A stretch of 64,000 nucleotides of DNA from Panagrolaimus kolymaensis (taxonomy: Eukaryota > Nematoda > Chromadorea > Rhabditida > Panagrolaimidae), in assembly GCA_028622995.1 (NCBI GenBank), contig JAJQJQ010000003.1:4030001-4094000 (forward strand), given 5' to 3'. The notes below the pieces were generated by a model. The model ran no database searches. It was not told the DNA's origin and was given only the letters and a program-made list of their open reading frames with translations. Position numbers and translations under genes: made by a program. Position 1 is the stretch's first letter. Each line of letters starts with the position of its first letter. Shown here one piece after another: positions 56,118 through 64,000 of this stretch.

Positions 56118-57355
56118 ATGCCACAAATAATTCTCGATTGTCGATATTTAGCAAAGAATGGTGAAAAGAATATTGCTAAATTTGTTGGGTAATTTTTTTA
56201 TTTCTTTTTTCTTCCTGTTATTGTTCCAATCTTTTCAGACAAGTTAAATCGTTGTATGATAATAATTGGTTTCATCCTCATCCATCTAAACTTTCAATTT
56301 GTAATTTATTAATGAATGATTTTGTCGCAAGATTAGTTCGATCGTAAGGAACTTTTATTCGTTTTTATGCTGGCGTGATTAATTAACTTTTTAGGAAATG
56401 GTCATTTGCTTTTGGAATTTCACCCTCTGTTGCAACATTGGATCAAAATTTTCCTAAATTGGGTATTGATGAATTTAATGATATTCAAGATCTTCTTCCA
56501 GTTGATGATTCTGAAGAATGTATAAACCATGAATTTACTCCTAGGATCACTTCAAGAGGAGTCAAATCTGTGCTTGATGCGGGTATTCAACCTCGTAAGT
56601 TTCTTCTTCTTCAACACTCCTTTATTTATTTCATTCATTTTCTAGATGAAGTGGCTGTAATTTCAAGATCCGCAACAAGATTTCTTGATGATGATATCTC
56701 TGAATTCAAAGCTTTTGTTCTTCATACAACTGCTGAAGGCTCAGGAATATGGCAAACGCCTTCAATTGCTGCTTCAAATGATGGATTCTTGGCTTATCGA
56801 TTTCCAATTGAAAAACATGTTAAATGGGAACAAGGACCAAAAGATTTAACTTTATCTATCAAAGCTGCTATTCTCAAAATGGTTTACACTGGTGAAGCTA
56901 GTTGGAAAGAAGCTTTGTTACGAAAAGTTCCTAATCACCATTTTGAAAAGCGTCAGCTGAGTACAGAAGAAATTGGAATTTTGAGAGCACGAAATGAAAG
57001 AAATAAGGTATTTTAGAAAGCTATCTTTTATGTTTTTGTTATTGAGTTCCATAAAATAACCGTTACTTTATTTTTTTGTAAATATGTATTTAACCTTTTG
57101 CAATTTTAGGCCATGAAAGAAGCAGTCAAGCAACTTCATTTTCGCAAAATGAATCCATCACCACCATCATCAAAACACCAATATGAAAACAAGAATCGAA
57201 TTCAACAACCATCATCGAGAACTCTAAAAGAAATGAATGAATATTCAAATGAAGAAATTCTTAGAGAAAAGTTAAAAGAAAAACATCCTCATCGTATTCA
57301 TAAATACACTCGGGAAGAAAGAAATCGTATGAAACTTCAACAAGCAAACAATTAG
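56118..57355 (+). CDS. TRM10-family tRNA methyltransferase (MRPP1/TRMT10C-like)
   Basis: TRM10 enzymes methylate purine 9 of tRNA; MRPP1 does so in mitochondria as part of protein-only RNase P. Five exons (56118-56188, 56239-56343, 56395-56594, 56646-57007, 57110-57355) give 327 aa. It starts MPQIILDCRYLAKNGEKN, resembling the first strand of the SPOUT fold. The C-terminal signature is PIEKHVKWEQGPKDLTLS and GEASWKEALLRKVPNHH, matching the RW..G.K.LTL...IL...G.W.EAL...VP block of MRPP1. The tail is basic. The usual N-terminal RNA-binding extension is missing from this model. In-frame sequence without ATG continues upstream (ERVDEK) behind a possible acceptor, so an upstream exon or a spliced leader is possible. 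Confidence 0.7.
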
Positions 57356-58342
57356 TTGTTATTTTATTTTTTGTTGTTATTATGTATTTTTGTTTTTTAC
57401 TTTAGTTTAATTTGACTATGTAGATTGCTCGTATGTTTTTAGTTTTATATAAAAAAAAAATTTTCACAAAAAAGTCACAGCAGGAATCACTAAATAGCAG
57501 AAAGCCTTAGGGTAAGTAAATGACGTTCCAAAAAAATGAAGAAGACGAAGAAGAGAACCAAGCAAGCAAAGGCAAAACAACGACGACGACAAGAAGTCCA
57601 AACTTGTCAAAGTTGCTTGCTTCTCAACACTTTTCTTCCCTGGAGAACTTTAACTTTTATTCCTTTGCATTTTTTTTTTATATTTCTTCTTCTACCGGAT
57701 GTAAGTTCTCAAGTAACTTTTTTTTTATTTATACTTTGACATTTTTCGAATAAAAAAGTTAAGAAAGAAGAGTAAGTAAAAAAAAATAAGTAAGTAAGCA
57801 AGCAAGTGATATTGGTTGAAAGCATCAAGCTCAGCAACGAAGAAAAATAAGAAGAAGACGATGTTTCAGTTTCATTCAAAAATTGAATTGAACTGACTGA
57901 ATTTATTTCTCCGCCTATTTTTTTTTCCTCCCTTTCTTTCTTCAGAATGAAGCTTGAAATATTTTTTTTATGGAGAAAAGAAAAAAAAGGTAAACTACTC
58001 TTGACAGGCATCAACACTTTTTGCCGGCCTTTCCTATTCTTTTGAAGCTATGTTCTTCTTGTTGCACTTTTTTTTTCATTCATTCCCTAAGGCAGTGGTG
58101 GTGGTGGCGGTAGTTAGAGTAGCAGCGATTTTTAACAACAACACTACAACAACAACGACGACGAAAAATATAACAGAAAAACTATAACACTTTTTTTTTT
58201 ATAAATAAATTCAAAAGATTTTTTTTTGTTGGTTGTTAAAAAAAAGTTGGAAAGAAAATAATAATAATCTTTTTACAACCTTTCTTCGTTTTTTTTGTTG
58301 CTCAACAACCTCTTTAAGGACCCAGAAGACGTTACAGTAATA
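57356..58342. other. Intergenic, no gene seen
   Basis: AT-rich with CGACGACG-type and AAGTAAGT-type simple repeats (57580-57600, 57770-57805, 58150-58170) and a GGTGGTGG stretch near 58096. No credible ORF. It probably carries the promoter of the next gene. Confidence 0.5.
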
Positions 58343-60633
58343 ATGGGTAATAATAATAAAATTACAAAATTATATAATTTCGAAATATTTATTATTTATT
58401 TTATAATTATTTTTACTGGTATTTTTGCAACATCAAATAATAATAATAATATTCCAAATAAATCATCAGCCGAAGAAGAATTATTGGATGATGGAAGAAA
58501 TCAAGCTTCTTCTAAAAGTGAAAATGATGGAGAAGGAAATACTGCAACCAATCAAGGTTCAGTATCATCTTGTTTACTCAAATGTAAAGATGATCATATG
58601 GTTAAGGTGAGTGAATTTATGATACATGTGAAGAAAAAAAAATAGGGTGGTGAAAATTAAATTAGATCATCAAATAAATATTTTATTTAAAATTTTGGCC
58701 GAATTGAAAATTGCTTTCTTTGAAACCAAAAAAATTATCGCATTCTTTTTTCCATTAGAATTTTCGCCTTCTTTGTTTATGATTTTATTTTTTAGTAAAA
58801 AAACGTTATTAAAACTTTCAATTCCTTCTTTGCTTTATTAAAGTAACTAACAGTCTGTAAAAAAAAATCCCAGTGGAATACCTTCTTTAAAAAAATGTGG
58901 TAATTATTTTTTGTTTCCATAATTGGTGTCAAATTTTTTTAATAAGCTAATATCCGCCTTTAATTGCTTCAAATACCCTTTTCTGTATTTTCTTTTAAAT
59001 CTTTACCTCAAATGTAAATCCATCATTTACAACAACAAAAAGTTTTATGACAAGACTGATACTTTAATAAAATTTAATCAATGCCGTTGTCACTATTTTG
59101 GTTTTGCACTTTTAATTTTTTCGAACGTCTTCCAAACTTAAAACTTTTGGATTAGGTTTGTTCCCATACCTTTACTTCTTCCTAAGCTAAAGCGTAAAAA
59201 ACATTTTGAGTAAAAAAAAATTTTTTTTCCCGCTCAACAAAAAAGCTTGTTGAAATTTTTTTTATGGGATTTTTTGATGTTTTTTTTTGGTAAAGTAAAA
59301 AATCGTAATGGATGCTTTTTTTCTTTCTTTTTATTCTCCTTCCTTCTTCTCAATAATTGTTTTCTAGCGCAAAAGGAGGTTATAAAAATAAGAGGAAGAA
59401 AAGGAAATACGCATGAAAAGATTAAAATTTGAGTTGAAATTTTTTTCTAAAAACATTTGTTTAGAAGAAAAGCTTCTTTGAAAGGTATGCATGGATTTTA
59501 AAGATGAAAAAATAATAATGTAAAGAGAAGGAAGGATTACAAAAAATATGCTTAAAGAGATTGCAGCGGATTCTTTAGGAAGAAGATAAGAAAGCAATAT
59601 TTGCGGCTAACACAAAATAAAAAATGTTATCTTTTTTATAAATACACTTAATACGCTTTTGGAATTATCAAAAATCTTTTTGCTAACGATCCTTCTCCAT
59701 GTGTTTACAAAAAAAAAATTAATTTTTAGATGGATAATGAATGGTCAATGGATTTTGCATTTCCATTATTATCCCTTTTACGAACCAATGGAAGCATTGA
59801 AGCAGCCACAGAAAAAGCAAAAAGAATATGCGAGTTAGTTTTTAAAAAGCCCAAATTTACCTATTATAAAGTTAAGTTGGATATGATTTTAGAAATAACG
59901 AATTATTAGATATGTGCCTTAGTCGATGTTCTCCTTCACTGGAACAAAGAATTCTTAGATTGGGTTTAGAACCATGGAATCAACTTTGTCGGAAATTTGA
60001 AGGTTGGCTTTACGATTTTCTTATGCCACAAAAAATATTGGTACATAAAAAGCAGCCGAAAACAACGATTGCTACTTGCTTTAATTAATTTTGTTTCTGC
60101 TTAATGTATCCAAAATTTATTTTTAGAATTAGTTGGTGAATTTGATTGTTGGAAAACTAATATCGATACTTTGACATTGGGATGTTATATCGAAAGCCAT
60201 AATCTTCGACAATCGATGGAAACTTTAACCCATAATCATTCCCTATTAGTTGTGGATACAATTTGTCGAGATATGAATACCCTTTCAACTTGCTCAATTG
60301 AAGAATACACAAAATTTTGTGGGCATGTTACTCGACGAGTAAGTCCCTCTCATTTCTCTAGTAATTTTAAAGCTTTCCTAATCCTAATAATTTGCTTACT
60401 TCAATGCCAATCAATTTTAGATTCTTGTAAGATTATTTCAATCAAGTCGAAAATCAATAATAGGAATGTTAAAGGTTAAATGGCCTGTACTTCCTGATGA
60501 ATGCAGTCAGCTTGTGCAATTTTATGAGGAAGAAGAGCAACTTGCCCTTTCTTCAACGCCTTCAATCTTCTGTTTATTTAATATTATTATTTTGTATTTT
60601 ATAGCAATATTATGCTGTTTTTCATATCAATAA
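58343..60633 (+). CDS. Secreted or GPI-anchored cysteine-rich protein
   Basis: Five exons (58343-58606, 59730-59833, 59893-60002, 60127-60338, 60421-60633) give 300 aa. An N-terminal hydrophobic segment (FEIFIIYFIIIFTGIFATS) looks like a signal peptide. A Ser/Glu/Asn-rich acidic stretch follows, then an ectodomain with about a dozen cysteines (SSCLLKCKDD, RICENNELLDMCLSRC, QLCRKFEE, FDCWKTN, TICRDMNTLSTCS, KFCGHV). The C-terminus is hydrophobic (FCLFNIIILYFIAILCCFSYQ), suiting a GPI signal or membrane anchor. The cysteine pattern is reminiscent of the nematode chondroitin-proteoglycan-4 domain, but I cannot confirm it. Intron 1 is 1.1 kb. The start is the ATG nearest the signal peptide; an in-frame ATG lies 16 codons upstream. 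Confidence 0.75.
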
Positions 60634-60737
60634 ATAAATTGTTTTTACAAAGGAAAAAATACAAGGTTATCGAGTTCATCATTAAGAGTGAAAACAAGCA
60701 GCACACACAAAAAGCCATAAAAGATACCAATATATTA

Positions 60738-63207
60738 TTATCCTTCGATTGACATAATGTTAATTACAGGAGTTCCAAATCCAACTAAAGTAAAGGGAAA
60801 CATTTGCTTTATGGCTGCTTCTAACAGACGTATTTGATTGCGTTCATCGCTATTTGTATATTCAAACGAAAAATCCCAAAGTGCATTCTTTGCAGCATTT
60901 TTCTAAAAATCCTTTGATAATTAAACAAAAAAATATTATAACGGCCGATTTCCAGAAATACCAAGCTTTAAGCTAAAAGCTTTTTAAAACTTTTGTAAAT
61001 TTACCTTGATAAATTTGCACAAATTAACAGAATCCCAAATAATATTTTGTGCATCCAAATAAAAAATTTTGAGTTTGGTTTTTCGCGGCATTGATACTAA
61101 ATTTAGGATGGTTTCAGCGGTGATTATGCATTGAGATGAAAACCATCTACAAAAACAATTTATTATAACTTTTACTTTGAAAGTGTGCACCTTTTATTTG
61201 GTTGGATTTATTCTAAGTTTAGTTTAAAAAAAAGCTTACACAAAATCTTCAGCATTGGGAAATCTTTCCATTATTTCTTCAAAATTTACTAAATAACCAT
61301 CAGAATTTTCAATTTCAACTTCATTGAAATCTGCTTTTTTAACTTTTCCTGATCCAACAACAACATCAAGCTCAAGAAGTTTGAACATTTGATTTTTTAA
61401 ACATAAATATTGAAGATTTGGACAATAAAGCTTTGGAATAATTGTTGAGAAACAATTATTTGATTTTGTATAAATGCTTAAGCTATTTCCAAGCCATATT
61501 TTATTCATTTTATTTAATTTCAAATCCTGAGCATGAGTGTACATTGATTGATTTAGGAATTCTCTATGTTGTAGCTTTTCTTTATCAAATGAATATAATA
61601 TCCGTAAATCCCAAACCATGAAGATATTTTCCTTTATAAAAATATGTTTGCAGGATTGTTGGAGTTTACAGTAAGCAGCAAAGTTAGCTTGGCTTATGAA
61701 ATAATTTATAATTGTCAAAGGTAAATCAAGTGTTTGAAATTTTTGTGATCCATAAAAGTTGTTTTCCGCTTCTTTGTTGTTTTGTTCAAAATATTTTAAG
61801 CAGCAATCATAACTTTCCGGGTAAAAATCTAAGCAGTTATCATATTTTGTGTAAAAGTTTCTCGTCCATTTTAAATTTAATAATCTATCTATGTTTTCAT
61901 TTACAACAGCTGTAATTTCTTTGATGAATCCAAACTTTTTTGTAAATTTTGTTGCAAATTTTAATAAGGCTTTTGATTTAAAATTTGTTATTTTAATGGC
62001 TTCCAAAAGAAGATTTAAAGCAGCGTTTTTGTTCGATGATGAAAAATCCAACATAAGTTTCACAATTTCAATAAAAGATTTTGAAACATTAACACCAAGC
62101 CTGTTAAATTTTAATATTTCATTGTAATATCTTTGATGCGCGTTTTCATCTTCCATAAAAAAGCGACAATATCGACGGTAAACTACGAGAACTTTCTAAA
62201 ATTTCAAATTTGGAAAGTTTTCCATTTTAGCTTATTCTCCTTACTTTATTATTTTTTGAACTCAAATATTGAATGTATAGCTTCCAAAGCGTTTGATTCC
62301 ATGGTTGTTTTCCAATTCGAATTTCAACGTTTTGAATGATGAACTCATCATCGTTTGCTTCTTTTAAACATTCAAGCCAATTTTTATCATCTCCGTTAGC
62401 AGCTGCAATTTTTTTCTAAAGCGCCAATGCTTTCTCGTACTTTGCGCACAATTCTTTGGTTAATGGTTCACCTTAAATAAGTTTTGATATGCGTGATTAG
62501 AAAATTTAAAAGCCTCACTTGATTCTTGCTTATACAATTTAAAAGCCTCTTCCAAATTTGAATTAGGATATTGCAAAAAATTCTTTAATGCATTAATAGA
62601 ATTTTTTGTTTCAATAGGATTAAGAAGTGGGCTGTTTATAATATTAAATGAACGATATAAATATTTGCTTCCAACTTTCAACTAAAATATTGTATTTTAT
62701 TTTAATAGATTTTTGTACTTCAAAATAAAAATTAATAAAGCTTACTATGAAATTGTCGGTAGAGGCGAAACTATCAAAATCATCATGATAGAAATGGTGA
62801 AAAACTTGTTTCTTTAATTTGTCACGAATTTTGTAATTATCGAATCTAAAATTAACAAAAATTAGAGCTATTATTCTTTTATTAAACGATTGATATAAGT
62901 TTGATTCAACAAAAAGTTAACACAAAGTAATTTCCTGCTCTTTTCAACATGTAACAACCTACATATAATGACATGTTACGTGTGGGTTCTAATATGTATA
63001 TTAAATAAAAACTTACTCCCAATACCAAATCTTCCATAAATCCAAAACCATGGTGAACTTTTTACTGAAATTTCGAAACAATTTTGTTTGATTCGCGTTG
63101 CCATTATTTAACTCTTCAAGCAAATTAATGACAGCATCTCTGTATAAGGGAGGTAATTTTTCGAGAATTTCAAGAGAAATTTTTATTTCAGCCTTAGAAA
63201 GCGACAT
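60738..63207 (-). CDS. Large orphan protein with F-box-like and HAT-like segments
   Basis: Seven exons on the minus strand (63017-63207, 62746-62845, 62472-62681, 62245-62415, 61240-62195, 61005-61146, 60738-60902) give 644 aa, all in frame. The N-terminal half is helical and charged, with Trp/Tyr-rich parts like half-TPR repeats (QPWNQTLWKLYIQYL). The middle has an F-box-like stretch (LPLTIINYFISQANFAAYCK to SCKHIF). The end resembles degenerate leucine-rich repeats (LQYLCLKNQMFKLLELDV). Nematodes carry large divergent F-box families, and this may be one. The third intron (62416-62471) has coding-like composition, so the gene may be partly degenerate. Confidence 0.65.
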
Positions 63208-63310
63208 GACAGACTATTATTGTGAAAGCAAAATGAAAGAATGGTCGGGCTTATTTACCAAAAAGGCTTTATTTAAAAAAATTTCATAGATGAGAATACC
63301 TTCTTAGCTC

Positions 63311-64000
63311 TCATAATAACCTAAAGCTAAAAACGGTCAACCCTAATCCATCATATTTACCGGGAAATAAAAAAATTAATTCCGGTAAACACTTGAAATA
63401 ATGTCTTTTGATAAATGGATATGTCGTTACAGCATCGGCAGTATCGAGGTTTATATTAAAATCTTCAATAACGAAACTTTCTTTGGTATTGTCAGGACGA
63501 ATTATAGCCGTAGAAATATAAGAATCATAAATATTTCCTCTCCATGTGACAATTTCTAAATCTTCGATTTTGAATTTTTTATTATTAAAAACTGTATTAG
63601 TTAGTAATCGTTGAGCTCCATATTCAACCGGACCTTGTTCTAAATATTTAGCACCACCATTCGATGGACCTCAATTGTGAAAAATGAAATCCCAAACAAA
63701 TTGCACTTACTAAAAGTCTATCATCATGGCCATCGATAACATCTCTGTTCATAATAATATCAATTGTTTCATCATTAATCTATTGATTTTTTTTTTACTT
63801 TGTTCGTTGAATGTCATTGGTTCTTTATCTTGTTCATCTTTAACTTCCAGCAATCAAATTATCATCGCTGTTTTTATTTTGTTAATTGTTATTAAAAATA
63901 TATCCTAAATGCTCTATTGGATCTACAAAATCATTTGCATGTTGGCCGATTTGTCGCCAAACATTTAAGATACCATAAAAAGGGAGATTTATTTGAACAA
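63311..64000 (-). pseudogene. Partial gene at the window edge, possibly degenerate
   Basis: Two stretches read like protein on the minus strand. One is 63311-63670, 119 open codons beginning GPSNGGAKYLEQGPVEYG and containing IEDLEIVTWRGNIYDSYIS. The other is about 63896-63999, reading LPFYGILNVWRQIGQHANDF. Between them NRDVIDGHDDRLL (about 63710-63750) also looks coding. I could not find splice sites that join these in a single frame: the acceptor before GPSNGG needs one base of phase, and the donor after DDRLL offers none. It is either a damaged copy or a gene with unusual splicing that continues past 64000. I recognise no family. Confidence 0.35.

Noticed and set aside
57520..57753. ORFs with KGKTTTTTRSP and related sequence
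   Set aside because: They arise from CGACGACG simple repeats followed by T-tracts; no splice context.

Overview
The window is nuclear DNA of a nematode. It is strongly AT-rich and its genes carry many short introns with T-rich acceptors (tttttag or tttcag). The opening locus is the nematode cholinergic gene pair. Predicted lengths of UNC-17 (532 aa) and GRK-2 (707 aa) equal my recollection of the C. elegans proteins. Several cassettes look operon-like. The species cannot be named from sequence alone; frequent tttttag acceptors would suit a Tylenchina-type nematode, but that is only a guess.

Layout. 1-6272 (+): vesicular acetylcholine transporter (unc-17) followed by choline acetyltransferase (cha-1), each with a splice acceptor just ahead of its ATG, as expected if both share an upstream 5' exon. 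6510-7109 (-): small proline-rich zinc-finger protein. 8163-8498: a near-perfect palindromic MITE. 10852-13326 (+): a four-span nematode membrane protein. 13633-17335 (-): ACBD5/MAA-1-like acyl-CoA-binding protein, POP5 and mitochondrial-type asparaginyl-tRNA synthetase, closely packed and possibly an operon. 20487-31797 (+): RIM-binding protein (rimb-1), an 11-kb synaptic gene with two introns above 2.4 kb.

32249-38174 (-): TAF10, whose last intron is split by a 4.9-kb THAP/DDE transposon (32398-37307). The transposon has 518-bp terminal inverted repeats and a TTAA target duplication, so it looks like a Kolobok. It also carries a second, divergent ORF that resembles the cytoplasmic zinc ('ballast') domain of vertebrate P2X7 receptors. 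38381-39101 (+): TM2D1. 44582-48526 (+): GPCR kinase grk-2. 49200-49782 (-): small unrecognised protein. 50137-51357 (-): fragment of a DHX37-type DEAH helicase, truncated at both ends. 51515-53435: a minisatellite of about 68 units. Each unit has a short hairpin whose two arms change together, and each carries a consensus 5' splice-site sequence.

54176-55392 (+): protein with one hnRNP K-type KH domain. 55615-56004 (-): orphan ORF. 56118-57355 (+): TRM10-family (MRPP1-like) methyltransferase. 58343-60633 (+): secreted, possibly GPI-anchored, cysteine-rich protein. 60738-63207 (-): 644-aa orphan with F-box-like and HAT-like segments. 63311-64000 (-): incomplete coding pieces of a further gene.

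Functionally the window mixes neuronal genes (unc-17, cha-1, rimb-1, grk-2) with housekeeping genes (taf-10, popl-5, nars-2, a TRM10 enzyme). Exon models below were made by hand from splice signals and reading frame; all the listed models close in frame. The most notable signals are the P2X7-ballast-like ORF inside the transposon and the hairpin minisatellite beside the broken helicase.
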